Shown: positions 10,801 to 22,902 of the stretch, in pieces
How positions within the stretch are numbered: the first letter of the stretch is position 1
Layout of the letters: every line of letters begins with the position of its first letter
NCBI GenBank assembly: GCA_036873135.1
Contig: JAPTYO010000010.1
Span: forward strand, 17,973,772 to 18,037,771
DNA: 64,000 nucleotides
Direction: 5' to 3'
DNA from: Clarkia xantiana subsp. parviflora
Lineage: Eukaryota > Streptophyta > Magnoliopsida > Myrtales > Onagraceae
The notes under the pieces: model-generated
Told to the model about the DNA's origin: nothing
The model's database searches: none
The model's input: only the letters and a program-made list of their open reading frames with translations
Translations under genes and position numbers: made by a program

Positions 10801-13800
10801 GCATTCCTCTTTATTTTCAAATGTCTCTATTTTGCTTTATACATTGAGATTGTTAAAAGGCTTCGCGTTATTGTTTTCCTGTTCCCCCTTTCCCCTTCGC
10901 GTTATATGTAACTTCATCTCCGAATTCTCCAATATCAACAGGGTTTTACATACCCAGTCCGTGCACAATTTTTGGAAAATATATTGGAGATGACTGGATA
11001 TAGGTTGACTTCGTACAATCAAATTGATGATTATGGTCAAGAAAAGAGTTGGAAGATGCAGAAACAGGCGGTCAGCAAGAGGAAAAGCCATATTGTTTCT
11101 GCTGTTGAGGTACATCGATAAGTTTTGCTTTGTTGCTCATATCCTGTCAGACTATTTATACGTGTTGTTTGCCAAATAGGATGTACTTGAGTCAGAGGAC
11201 TTCAGGCAGTATAGTCCTCGTACTCGGGAATCGTTAGCCGCTTGGAACCCAGACTCTATTGGATTTAACCTAATAGAGCAAGTCCTTTGCCACATCACAA
11301 GAAATGAAAGGCCCGGAGCTGTTTTGGTTTTTATGACGGGTTGGGATGACATAAACTCATTGAAGGATCAACTCCAATCTCATCCACTGTTGGGGGATCC
11401 GAGTAAAGTTTTGCTGTTGGCATGCCATGGTTCAATGGCTAGTGCTGAGCAGGTAATATGCTGTATACTCGGTCTTGTTAGTAGCACGGTTTTCAAACTT
11501 TGTTAAAAGTGTATCCCGATCGTAAAATCTCATTAATTTTTTGTTGGCTGAAAATAATTTTGCAGAGGCTCATATTTGATAAGCCTGAAGATGGAATAAG
11601 GAAGATTGTTCTAGCTACAAACATGGCTGAGACCAGTATCACAATTAACGACGTCGTTTTTGTGGTTGATTGCGGTAAAGCAAAGGAGACCTCATACGAT
11701 GCACTGAATAACACTCCTTGCTTACTTCCTTCATGGATTTCAAAGGCTTCTGCTCGGCAAGTAAGCCAATTTAATGTCGATTCTTTTTGTTTTTTTTCCC
11801 ATACTTTTTGCTAAAATATGATTTCGTTTCTTTTAAGGGCTAAAAACTTTAAAACAGTCTCAACTATAGGCTAAGTTGCTAATCACTGTCCCAGATTTAA
11901 AATGTTGTTATTTGCTATCCCAACTATTAGATTTGTTGCTTTCACGTTTTTCGACTGATTTTGGCATTAAGCAACAAAAACATGTTATTTTCTACTTTTT
12001 AAAAGTATCATATTTGTTGCTCATGGTTTAAGCTTATTTGATGCTTAAAATACATGTTTATGTTTCGTCAATTTTCGAAGTGGAAATCAACCAATATGAT
12101 AGTTGCAACACCGAATATCAAGATTTTAAATTTGGGACAGGGATTAGCAACATGGCCTATAGTTGAGACTGTTTTTAGGTTCTTAACCCTTCTTTCAAAT
12201 CTCTGAAAAGCTTCATAAAATTGTCATACTCCTAGCTGTATTAAATAACTTGCTTCCACATTTCTGTCACGCAGAGAAGAGGAAGAGCAGGTCGAGTCCA
12301 GCCCGGGGAGTGCTACCATCTCTATCCAAAATGTGTGTACGAATCTTTTGCTGACTACCAGTTGCCGGAGCTTTTGAGGACACCACTGCAGTCTCTGTGT
12401 CTGCAAATAAAATGTCTGCAACTTGGAAGTATAATGGAATTCCTGTCTAGAGCCTTGCAGCCACCAGAACCACTCTCGGTATATATGAGTTAGCTTTTCT
12501 CATCATGTTGTCACTACAGTCGGCGACATATGTTCTGATCCTTATGGTAAATTTCCGATGTTACAGGTGCAGAACGCTGTTGACTATCTGAAGGTCATCG
12601 GGGCTTTGGATGAAAATGAAAACTTAACAGCTTTAGGTGCAGTTGATATATTTTCACTCTTCTTTTGGGCTTCTTGGTCTGCTGTTTCTTATCCCTAATC
12701 TGTTCACAGGCAAAAACCTATCCACGCTTCCCGTTGAGCCAAAACTCGGGAAAATGCTCATACTAGGTGCAATTTTCAACTGTCTTGACCCAATACTGAC
12801 GATTGTTGCTGGTCTCAGTTGCAGAGATCCGTTCATGATGCCATTTGACAAGAAGGATGTGAGTTTTTGCCTCAACTCGACCCTTAAAAACAGTATCAAC
12901 TATAGGACATGTTGCTAATCGATGTCCCAAATTTAAAATCTTGATATTCCGTGTCCCAATTATCAGATTTGTTGTTTTCCACTTTTCGACTGATTTTGGC
13001 GTTAAAATCAACGTTTTAATCGTGTAAAAATATGTTGTTTTTCTCTTTTTAGAAGTATTAGATTTGTTGATCATGGTTTAGGCTTTATGATGCTTAAAAA
13101 ATGTTTTTGTTTAATCAATTTTAAGAGAAAAAGTGGAAATCAACCAATCTGATAGTTGGGACGCTGAATATCAACATGTTAAATCCGGGACATCGATTAG
13201 CAACATGACCTATAGTTTGGATTGTTTTTAGGTTCTTAACCCTAAATATTCATCCAGCTTATGCTTTCAGCATTGCCGGTTCTTATTTTGCTTGTTCAGT
13301 ACCAGAAACTTATATCAAAATTTAGTGTTACTCAAAACTATTAAACTCAAGTATCTGCATGCAAAAAGTAGCGTTGATTTATTCTTTAACGATGATGAGA
13401 ACTAAAAAGTTGGTTTTTCTTTATTGTAGCTTGCTGAATCTGCAAAAGCGCAGTTTGCCGGTCGCAACTACAGTGACCACCTTGCAGTTGTCCGTGCTTA
13501 CGAAGGGTGGAAAGACGCTGAAAGAAAAAGGGGTGGTCACGAATTCTGCCGGAGAAATTTTCTATCTCCTCAGACAATGAGAGCAATTGACTCACTTCGG
13601 AAGCAATTCTATTTTCTGATCAAGGATGCTGGGCTCATTAATAACGATTTAGAAAGTTCAGTGTCCTTGAACCACGATGAACATCTTGTTCGTGCAATCG
13701 TATGTGCTGGTTTGTTCCCGGGAGTATGCTCTGTTGTGGTGAGTTCCTTGCATCTTGCTGCTTTTCTTCTCTATACAAACTCTACAGTCTGGTCTTCTTT

Positions 13801-15484
13801 ATGCCAAAGAACATTCATAAATGGAAACTAATAACCCACATATCTTTATAATAACTTGCAACACTTGGTTTCTATTTAGTGTTAAAAATCTCAAGTATAG
13901 GCCATGTTGCTAATCGCTGTTCCAGATTTAAAATGTTGATATTTGATGTCCCAACTATCAGATTTGTTGCTTTCCATTTTTGGATCTTTTCTGTTTATAT
14001 ATATGATTTCTTAAACAAAGTTTATGTGCAGAACAAAGAGAGGTCAATTATTTTGAAAACGATGGAGGACGGTCAAGTGCTCCTATACTCGGTGGGTTTC
14101 TCTTTCAGCAGTTACCTTTTTTAGTTTATGGAAGAGACGGATTTTGTTTGTTTTTACGATCTCTAACTTGACACCGTTCATAACCAAACAGAGCTCTGTT
14201 AATGGCACCGTACCCAAAATTCCGTATCCCTGGCTAGTTTTCAACGAGAAGGTGAAAGTGAATTCAGTCTTTCTCCGGGATTCAACCGGCATATCTGATT
14301 CAGCACTTCTCTTATTTGGAGGAGAGGTTTCTCAAGGCGGACTTGTAAGTTCTATCCTAATAAATCTCATTTGACATATTTTCACCGTTTGTTATTACTA
14401 ATGGGATCGCATTGTGCTGCTTTTTTGTAGGATGGCCACCTAAAAATGTTAGGAGGATATCTGGAGTTCTTCATGAGACCTGAATTGGGAGACACATATT
14501 TAAGATTGAAACAAGAGCTCGGAGAGCTCATTCAGAACAAAGTAAGCATTTTTTCTTCTTCTTTCGGTTTATTCTCCTGATGATGATGATATTTATTTTT
14601 AGGTTAAAAACCTAAAAACAGTCCCAAATATAGACTTTGTCGTGAATGACGTCTCTGATTTAAAATGATGATAATCATACTTGTTGCTTTCCACTTTTTC
14701 GACTGATATTATATTGGTGTTAAAATTGGCTTTTAAAGCAACAAAAACATGTTTTCCACTTTTTTGAAGTATAAGATATAAGATTTGTTGCTCATTGTGT
14801 ATGCTTATTTGATGCTTAAACAGCATGTTTTTGTTTCGTCAATTTGAAGAGAAAAAAAATGTGGAAATCAACTAATATGATAGTTGAGACACCGAATATC
14901 AATATTTTAAATATGGGACAACGATTAGCAACATAACAGATAGCTGAGACTGCTTTAGGGTTCTTAACCCTTGATTTTGACCATGTGGATTGTTGCAGCT
15001 TTTGAACCCTAAATTGGACATTCAAAGCCAGAAGGACCTTCTAACAGCCGTACGATTGCTAATCTCAGAAGATCGGTGTGAGGGTAGGTTTGTGTTTGGT
15101 CGGCAAACATTAAAGAAAGCTGCAAAATTAGAAAGTAGGAGTAACAAGTTCCAGATTGGGTCTGGGGAGGTGAAAAATGCGAAGAATGATTTGCAGACAT
15201 TACTGCAGAGAGCAAGACATGAAGCCCCGACTTACAAGACAAGGCAGCTGAAGAACAATATGTTCCGGTCGACGGTGTTTTTTAATGGACTCGACTTTGC
15301 AGGACAACCTAGCAGTAGCAAGAAGCAAGCTGAGAAAGATGCAGCGGCTCAGGCATTGTTATGGCTTAAGGGTGAAGAATCAGATTCACCATCTGCAGTA
15401 ACCACCGACAATGCATCGATGATCCTAGGAAAGCCGAAAAGGAAGAGAAGTAAAAGCTTTGTTGATTTAACAAGATGGGGTTAG
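7804..15484 (+). CDS. DExH-box ATP-dependent RNA helicase (DHX36 / DExH3-DExH5 type)
   Basis: Nineteen exons joined in frame give 1196 aa: 7804-8154, 8865-9019, 9096-9183, 9292-9534, 9643-9738, 9834-10022, 10136-10295, 10441-10571, 10942-11109, 11180-11452, 11566-11760, 12275-12478, 12567-12636, 12710-12858, 13430-13738, 14032-14091, 14192-14344, 14431-14541, 14999-15484. Every junction is GT-AG. Motifs: Walker A GETGCGKT (about 317-324), DEIH (418-421), SAT (450-452), RRGRAGR (684-690), then the HA2/ratchet and OB regions, and a dsRNA-binding-like segment (about 1097-1159) before a basic KPKRKRSKS tail. Such proteins unwind RNA, and some family members unwind G-quadruplexes. The Arg-rich N-terminus (about 60 aa, almost no acidic residues) could be an organelle-targeting sequence, but that is inference. 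Length fits plant DExH3. The exact paralogue is not settled. Confidence 0.93.
11836..12190. mobile_element. MITE family A, copy 1 (helicase intron 11)
   Basis: 355 bp with long terminal inverted repeats: the left end AGGGCTAAAAACTTTAAAAC pairs with the right end GTTTTTAGGTTCTTAACCCT, and the inverted match extends for about 65 bases (CAACTATAGG…TTTAAAAT against ATTTTAAA…CCTATAGTTG). No coding capacity. It lies wholly within the intron between 11760 and 12275. No clear target duplication was found. Confidence 0.85.
12880..13243. mobile_element. MITE family A, copy 2 (helicase intron 14)
   Basis: About 364 bp, same inverted ends (ACCCTTAAAAACAGTATCAA at the left, TTAGGTTCTTAACCCT at the right) and the same internal order as copy 1, including the words ATTTGTTG, TTTTCGACTGATTTTGGC and GATGCTTAAAA. 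It is in the same orientation as copies 1 and 4. Intron 14 (12859-13429) consists mostly of this element. Confidence 0.85.
13880..13985. mobile_element. MITE family A, copy 3, truncated (helicase intron 15)
   Basis: Only the left arm is present: TGTTAAAAATCTCAAGTATA, GGCCATGTTGCTAATCGCTG, then AGATTTGTTGCTTTCCA, ending near TTTTTGGATC. The rest of the element is missing. The arm is in the same orientation as the other three copies. Confidence 0.75.
14601..14971. mobile_element. MITE family A, copy 4 (helicase intron 18)
   Basis: About 371 bp, ends AGGTTAAAAACCTAAAAACA at the left and TTTAGGGTTCTTAACCCT at the right, with the family's internal words in the same order. It occupies most of the intron between 14541 and 14999, stopping about 28 bases before the acceptor. 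Confidence 0.85.
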
Positions 15485-16430
15485 TTTAGTAACCGATTAT
15501 ATTATGCGTCGATAATTCAGCTTTAATTCTCCGGTTGCGGTCGGTCGGTATTCATGGTATTGCTGGGGTTGCATATTGTTATAGCGTATAGGCGAATGAT
15601 TGTTCTATGGCTGGGATTGTAGACGTGGAACAAAAGATATGGCATTTGTACATCGATTGTTTAATGACCAATTTGATAGGCCACATCCTACCCTTCTTAA
15701 CTCGACCTTTGCTCAAATAAGCCAACTTTGAACTCGAGTTCGGTTGAGCTAGGCTTGAACTCGACTTTGAAGCTTGCTAGACTGAATTCGACCTCTGTCA
15801 AATAAGGACATAATAAGGTTTGAGGGTCGAGCTCGACTGATCTCGAAAATGCTAGGTCATTTAGTCAAGTGATTCGATTTGGAAATCTATGACTAAAATA
15901 AACAAAATAAAAGTTTGGAAAGTATTAGAGATATTTAATTGAACAAATTAAATCTATAGGACAAATCATATGATTTGTACGTGCCATTACTTAACGAACG
16001 TACTAAAAATTTACTAAATACGAGACTAAAAGTGATTTTACCAAGACTTTTTAACCCTATATTAATTAATATATGTATAAAACTTATAAGTTTCACTAGT
16101 AGGTGCGAACTAAGTATATCTGAACTCGAATTCGTAACAATCAACCAAAATGTAGTAATTATACATTGTATCTAAAACTACAATTAAATACTTTTCAAAA
16201 TTAATTGTTTTTTTAAATGTGTCTCAGATAAGGCCTCAGTTATTTTTAATAATGGCTACAAATAAACTCCAATTTTATTCTTTAAAATAATTGAATACTT
16301 TTCCAAAACCAACAACTTTATAGTTTGAGTCCTGGTCTCAAATTTGCAAGCAAATCATTTATGTAATTCAAAATATGATTTAGATGTCCATGGCAGTTCC
16401 CCATATTATTTTTATTATTAATTAATTAAA
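15485..16430. other. Helicase 3' flank and spacer with GAGCTCGA-rich repeat
   Basis: 15485-15680 is probably helicase 3' UTR. From about 15700 to 15860 there is a dispersed repeat rich in CTCGA words (AACTCGAGTTCGGTTGAGCT, GGTCGAGCTCGACTGATCTC) that recurs at 19100-19510 in the GT61 intron. The rest is AT-rich. Short open frames on both strands near 15935-16175 overlap each other and look like chance. Confidence 0.5.
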
Positions 16431-16921
16431 AGTTAATAACCTATGAAATGTCTGAATTTTGACATATGTTAACTGGAGAGGTCTAAATTTTCAAAAGTTA
16501 ATTTGGAAGGTCTGAATTTTCAACTTTGTTGATATAAGAGGTCTCCGTCAATTTTTGCCGTTAAAACTGACGGAATTTAGTCATATGCTTGGCATGTGAC
16601 CGGAAATAACTTAAATCCCGAAAATGCCCTCCGACCAAAGTGTGCCCCTCACATGCTTGACCTGAAAAGACGAAAATGCCCCTTAAAGCAAAAAAAAAAC
16701 ATTTTCTTAATTTGACTTCGGGGGTAATTTTGTCATTTCACATTTCTCAAATAAGGTATTAAATAAAAAAATATTAAAACGGGTAAAAGTGTCATTTCAC
16801 ACAATTCTGTTAAATTTAACCCTAAAAATGGACGGAAAACAAAAGTTCAACAAAGTTAAAAATTTCAGACCCCTACAACTAACATGAGTCAATATTTAAA
16901 TATTTCATAGGTTATTAACCC
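16431..16921. mobile_element. MITE family B, copy 1
   Basis: About 490 bp with inverted ends: AGTTAATAACCTATGAAAT at the left and ATTTCATAGGTTATTAACCC at the right. The inverted similarity continues inwards (GACGGAATTT and AATTTAACCC…GGACGG type words). A 10-bp direct repeat ATTAATTAAA flanks it (16421-16430 and 16922-16931). Duplications of 9-11 bp are usual for Mutator-type elements, so this is probably a MULE-derived MITE, with the reservation that the repeat is AT-only. Confidence 0.75.
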
Positions 16922-16931
16922 ATTAATTAAA

Positions 16932-18620
16932 TATATAAATGCTAGGTGTTAACTAGACCAGCTTATATGCTTTTTCTTTCTTCAACATTGGAGCCTCTCC
17001 ACTACTCCGCCACTACCCTTACTCTGCCGATTAATTTTTTTATGGGGTATCTTACATATCAGCGTTTAATATAATTCAATCAATTACTAAATAAATTATA
17101 AAATATTAATTATAAATATTTTTTCATTCTCATAATTTAAACTCGAGACATTGATTTAATACTAAATTAGTAATCATATTATATTATATTTATATTGTTT
17201 GTTTTAATTTACTTCCTTCGTGACATAACATGATGTGTGTACTACGCATTCCATCTCAGAATCATAAATTACCAATTTCGTTATAAATTTTAGAGTTGTT
17301 TACCAATCTAGCTACCACCCTTTTTACAAGAGGTGATATAACGTCCGAATAAAAAATAAATTTGAAAGAGTACGAATATCTTAAAATTAAAGATAGAGGG
17401 TGTAAATTTACTAAACTTTTTTTTTGCCATTATTTAGTTGTCTCTAATATCTACTTTGTTGGATTATTAAATCAATATTTATATATTTTTTCTAGTTACC
17501 ACACTATTAAAAATAACAGATTTCATATAAGCTCTCCCTACAAGAAAAGTAAACAAGCTTACAAGTAAACTTTAAAGTCTCTAACTCATTGAATAATATT
17601 TTATAATTTTAATTTTTACAAAAATATATTTATTTTTTTTAGTTTACAATGATATTATTTACTTTTAAATTTCACAAATTAAGAACCATATAATTTTTTC
17701 AAAATTACTCTAATTTATGAATATATTTTTTTCATATCAAAATAGAGATGAAAATATTACATAAGATATTGTATATTTCTAATTTATATATATTATTTTA
17801 ACAAAATAATCAATAATAAATGAGTTTACAAATAAAAAATATTATAACATAAGTTTTTATATACATAAAACTTAGTGAAGCCCCAAACTGCAATTCATTG
17901 AGTACTATTATATCGTGAAAAATTTGTTCCATTGAAACTAAAAAACACACCTATATCACTTAATAAAGTCAGCGCATTAGTGTCGGTGTATATAATTTGA
18001 GCAAGACTTAATTTCATTATTGAAAAATTATTTATAGTTAGGGGTCCGACTAAGGCAAATGTTAGCTGTGATTCTTCTTCACTCGGGATTAATAAATACT
18101 CGACTAAAATGAAATCGTAGACTTTTCAGCCGTTAGTTAGATCATAAAAGAGAATGTATCATATTTTATAAGAGATAAACAAAAAATATTCATTTGTTTA
18201 ATACAAATATTAATGTGTTTAATCTAACGGTATAGAAATCGACTTGAATTATAGTCTTATCCATTTTAGCCAAACCCGATTAATCATATATATATATATT
18301 AATGATGACAATTTTGTTCACTAAACCGTAAACATCGGCACCAACTTTTGTGGGGGTTATTATGTGAGGAAGCTGCAAGAACATGTTAACCAAACACCAA
18401 TCATTCATCGAATGGGTTTCGTCTCTCAATATAGTCAATCTTTGAGTAGAATATATAAATAATCTCTAGCTATATATCTATTCTAACCACAATATATATT
18501 TAATTTAAGGTATTATATATTTATTATCTTAGGTGGCGGCACTGTTATGCATAGGTGAAACCATAATAGAGAGAGTATAAAAGCCTTTTTGGCACACCTT
18601 TAGAAGCAGAAGAGAGGTTG
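16932..18620. other. AT-rich spacer upstream of the GT61 gene
   Basis: Very AT-rich, with many A and T runs and no credible coding frame. One small ORF at 17362-17568 has low-complexity content and no family likeness. The last 100 bases form the GT61 5' leader, which includes a short (ATCG)n run at 18648-18663 just ahead of the start codon. Confidence 0.5.
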
Positions 18621-18665
18621 TTGATCGTGAGCAAAAATTTACCTATCGATCGATCGATCGACAAG

Positions 18666-21600
18666 ATGACGGTGGATACGAAAGTCGGGCGGAGTTTTAG
18701 CAATACGGATCGGACCAAGTTCCGGAACGGTGCAATCATGTTGAGTTTCCTCATCGCATTGAGCTTTTCCTCCATGCTCAAACCTTACTTAGGGCTTCTG
18801 CCTTCCTGTAAGTTGCCTGCATATTGCTTCTATATAATGTAATATTAATGGCTTTCAAGGATCCAGTAATAATGAGTATAAAGAATGCTGACTTTTAGAA
18901 ATCTATGTTCTTTTTACTTCAACTATCTGAACCTTAACATAATTGTGGTTTGATTTACCTAGTTGAGCGCTCACCTTAGCCCGATTAAGTATCAGGCCAA
19001 AACTTGTTAATCTAGTCTGGGAGATCATATCTAGCATGAAGCTTGATTACATTGAGCCCCTGATTTATCCATTTGAGTCCGACCGATTTGGAGTTTTGAT
19101 TAGTTAGGGTGAGTATGGGGCAATCACGAGTATCTGGCAAGTTCAACTCGACTCGACTCATTTTATTCGAGCTCGAGCTCGATCAAGCCTAAAATTTTCA
19201 AGCTCGAGCTCTCGCTGTCGTAATCGACGAGTTCGAGCTCGCCAATTTTAAAATTGTTCAACTAATCATAAATGGTGTGCTTTAGCTCGAGCTCAAACTC
19301 GACTTGAATATATATATAATATTATGTAAAATTCGAATAAACTCGAGTCGAACAGAAAAAAAATCTCTATTATTCTTGCAAGCCTCTCGAGTCGAGTACC
19401 AATGAATTTATACTCAACTCGGTACCAGGCTCAACTCGACTCGAAATTTAGCTAGTCGAATTCGGATGTCGACCGAGCCGATCTCGAGTAGTTTACAAGT
19501 AGATTTGACTCGTTTATAGGGTGAGCCATGCAGGGGGTATGGATTCATCCCAAATATGTCTATTAAACTAGTTAGTGACCAGATTTGACACGAACTCGGG
19601 TTGGGTCGAGCCCATTAACTAGATAAATCAAAATATGTGTGATATATATATATATATATATATAATTGTTTCCAAAGATGAGTTATGTGTTATTTTTTTC
19701 CTCAGTGGATTTGCGGTTTTCAGGGGAAGATGACAAAAAATTGCTAGTGGTTCAAGAGAAACGTCCTTCCTATAAACAAGAAGGTAGAAGAACACTCTTA
19801 CATACGTGAAATGAATGCGTGGTTTAATCTTTAATATACAATATTTAATAATTAATTATATAATACTTTCACCCATAAGTTCGGACTTATGAGACGATTA
19901 ATTAAGGCGCACATCTTATTATTAAATTAACTAATAATTAATTCTTGTAATTAGGTAATTTAAACCTAACAGCAAAACCGGAGGCTATATGCAGAATAGA
20001 TACGACGTCAAATTACTGCATGGTAAATAATAATGATATTCGGGTCCATGCAAATTCCTCATCAATCTTCTTCTTCTTCCCACCGTCGTCTCAACTCAAC
20101 AGCTCCTGGACCATAAAGCCCTACGTTCGGAAAAACGACAAGCAAGCGATTCGCAATGTCCGTGAATGGACCATTTTGCCCTCTACCGATCGATCCCCGC
20201 AGCCTCAATGCACGCAAACCCACACCGTCCCTGCCGTCCTTTTCTCCACCGCGGGGTATTCCGGTAATAACTTCCACTCCTTCAGCGACATCATCGTCCC
20301 GCTGTTCATCACCTCCAGGAAATTCAATGGCGAGGTCAAGTTCCTCGTCGCCGACAACAACCAGAACCCTAGTTGGATCAAGAAGTTCGGTGCCATTTTG
20401 GAAAATCTATCCCGTTACGAGATTATTGACATCGATTCGGAACAGGACATTGTGCACTGCTTCCCGGGAATCACTGTCGGTCTCGAACACCACAGACCGC
20501 TCATCATCGATCCGACGAGATCGGACAATTCCATCAAGGACTTCAAGGCGTTTCTTCGAAATTCATATTCGTTGAAAAGGACCCATGCGATTACGGTACA
20601 TTTCAATAACTTTATAACTGTTTGTAAGAAGTTAATTACCATACACCAAACCAAATTTTTAATAGATTTACAAAATACAGACTGTAGCGTAACTCAAGTT
20701 TTTTTTTTTTTTTTTTTTTTTTTTATATTAAAGCGTGACCAAAATTATAACACTAACAAAAAATAAGAATTTCAATACTAGACTCACCTTTGCCAAATTA
20801 TTCTCTACTTTTTTCTACTTATTTAAAGTTCGAAACAACTTTGAGAATATGATTTCAGAAGTGAAGAAAAGCAAATATTTCTAAAATAAAGGTGGGACGT
20901 ACGGACAAATGGTGGGCATCAGAAGTTTTGTTCCGTTAAAATCAAATATATCAATATAGCATGGGATTAATTTCCGTCTCATTTTAACGGCAAAAATAGC
21001 CAATTTTCTAGTTTGCAAATCTATTGAAAATTTGATTTGAGTTTTGTAAAAAAGTTGAGTTTGCTGTTAGCTAGAGAAACAGCCAAGCTAAGGTTGGGTT
21101 TGAGTTTTGATATTTTACCTAGAATTAATAAAAAAAGTCGCGTAAAAAATATTCAAAATTAAGAAATTCTCATATAAATTTTTATATTCATTTATAATAG
21201 GTTTTCTTTAAAAGTTAATAAATAAATTTCTAAAAAAATCCTTATAATGCAATTATTGTTCGAAAAATTTCTTTATCAAATTGCGTATTTTCTTGTAGTT
21301 AACAGAAAATAGCGGCATTCGGCCCCGACTCCTAATCGTGGCTCGAAAACGCACCCGGGCTTTCTCCAACATAGACGAGATCAAAACAATGGCAGAGACG
21401 TTAGGGTTCGAGGTGGTCGTGGCGGATGCAGAGAGGAACACGACGAGGAACGCGGAGATCGTGAACTCGTGCGACGTGATGATGGGGGTTCACGGCGCGG
21501 GGCTCACAAACATGGTGTTCCTTCCGGAAGGTGCGGTTTTAATCCAGATTGTTCCGTTAGGGAAAATGGAATGGCATGCAAACGTTTGCTTTGGGGACCC

Positions 21601-21829
21601 TGCCATGAATATGAACCTACGCTATATAGAGTATAGGATCGTGGACAAAGAAAGCTCACTTGTAGGGCAGTATCCTATGGACGACGTCGTTTTTAAGGAT
21701 CCATCTGCGTTTACTAAGGGTAATTGGGGTCTCTTTAAGTCCGTGTATTTGGAGAAGCAGAATGTAGAGCTTGATTTGAATAGGTTCAGAGGGACGTTGG
21801 TGAAAGCCATGAAGCTTTTGCATGCTTAA
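18666..21829 (+). CDS. GT61-family glycosyltransferase (xylosyl/arabinosyltransferase-like)
   Basis: Four exons, 18666-18807, 19706-19783, 19955-20595 and 21299-21829, join in frame to 463 aa with GT-AG introns. A short cytosolic N-terminus is followed by one hydrophobic segment (about residues 22-40, GAIMLSFLIALSFSS), the type II layout of Golgi glycosyltransferases. A family motif with paired cysteines is seen near the start of exon 3 (CRIDTTSNYC). The C-terminal domain has the GT61 signature GVHGAGLTNM (about 350-359) followed by FLPEGAVLIQIVP. Plant GT61 enzymes add xylose or arabinose to xylans or N-glycans; the substrate here cannot be told. Intron 1 holds a GAGCTCGA-rich repeat and intron 3 a run of about 23 T. 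Confidence 0.9.
19100..19510. repeat. GAGCTCGA-rich dispersed repeat in GT61 intron 1
   Basis: Dense GAGCTCGAGCTCGA and CAACTCGACTCGA words over about 400 bp, also seen in the spacer at 15700-15860. Such sequence is a common dispersed repeat in plant genomes. I could not define its ends or a target duplication, so the element class is left open. Confidence 0.5.
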
Positions 21830-21973
21830 TTCATTTAACTATATATATATATATGATGTAATATATTTTATACGAATTAATGAGGTTTCCGGCGAGATTG
21901 TAAAGAATTAAACGATTCGGATCCGTTATAATTAGGATCTCAAAATATCACGATGCTGGTGTCAGTTTTTTAC

Positions 21974-22892
21974 CATTATAACCTAGGAAATATCTGAATT
22001 TTGGTCCATATTAACCGGAGATGTCTGAATTTTCAAATGTTGATTTGAGAGGTCTGAGGTTTCATCTTTGTGGATATAATAGGTCTTTGTTAATTTTTTC
22101 CGTTAAAACTAACAGAAGTTGGTCACATGCTTGGCATGTGACCGGAAATAAAATTAAATTTCCAAAATGACATTCTATCAAAGTGTGTGTGCCCCTCACG
22201 TGCTTGAAGTGAAAAGACAAAAATGCTCTTAAAGACACCACGGCTCCGGCCACCCCGACTCCGGCCACCCCGGCTCCGGCAACCACCACCCGAATCTGTC
22301 AACCACCACCCGACTCCGGAAACCACCACCCGGCGACCACCACCCCAGCTCCGGCGACCACCAACCCACCACGGCTCTGATTGGGCCCAAATCGGAGCCA
22401 CAAAGCTCCGATATGGAGCTCTGCGGCTCTGGTCGGAGCCACAGAGCTCCGATCTGGAGCTCTGTGGCTCTGGTCGGAGCCACAGAGCTCCGATCTGGAA
22501 CTCTGTGGCTCCGATTTGGGCCTAATCGGAGCCATGGTGGTGGTCGCCGGAGTCCGGTGGTGGTCGCCGGAGCCGAGGTGGCGGTCGCCGGATTCGGGGT
22601 GGTGGTGGTCGGAGCCGGGTGGCGGTGGACGGAGCCGAGGTGGTTTTAATTTGACTTCATGGGTAATTTTGTCATTTCACATTTCCTCAAATAAGATATT
22701 AAATAAAACAAAATATTAAAAGGGGCAAGAATCTTATTTCACACAATTCTGTTAAATTTAACCTTAAAAATGGACGGAAACCCTTAAATCAACAAAGTTG
22801 AAATTTCAGACCTTTCAAATTAACTTTTGAAAATTCAGACCTCTCCGGTTAACATGGGGCAAAATTCAGACCTTTCCTAGGTTATTAACCCT
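21974..22892. mobile_element. MITE family B, copy 2, with GC-rich insert
   Basis: The ends match family B copy 1: CCTAGGAAATATCTGAATTT at the left and, at the right, AAATTCAGACCTTTCCTAGG followed by TTATTAACCC. Shared internal words include GCTTGGCATGTGACCGGAAA and TAATTTTGTCATTTCACATT. It is about 920 bp against 490 in copy 1; the difference is a GC-rich inverted repeat at 22243-22645. It lies just downstream of the GT61 gene. Confidence 0.8.
22243..22645. repeat. GC-rich 400-bp inverted repeat inside MITE B copy 2
   Basis: The left arm (CACCACGGCTCCGGCCACC…) is the inverted complement of the right arm (…GGACGGAGCCGAGGTGG). The centre near 22420-22510 is itself repetitive, with GGAGCCACAGAGCTCCGATC and GGAGCTCTGTGGCTC alternating. 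The GC content contrasts sharply with the flanks. Long open frames appear here in several frames, which is an effect of the repeat and not evidence of genes. A transcript would fold into a long hairpin. Confidence 0.85.
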
Positions 22893-22902
22893 TCTAATTA
22901 AG

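Noticed and set aside
22062..22719. Several frames on both strands rich in Pro/Arg or Trp/Gly/Ser
   Set aside because: All lie in the GC-rich inverted repeat and mirror one another on opposite strands; the repeat explains them.
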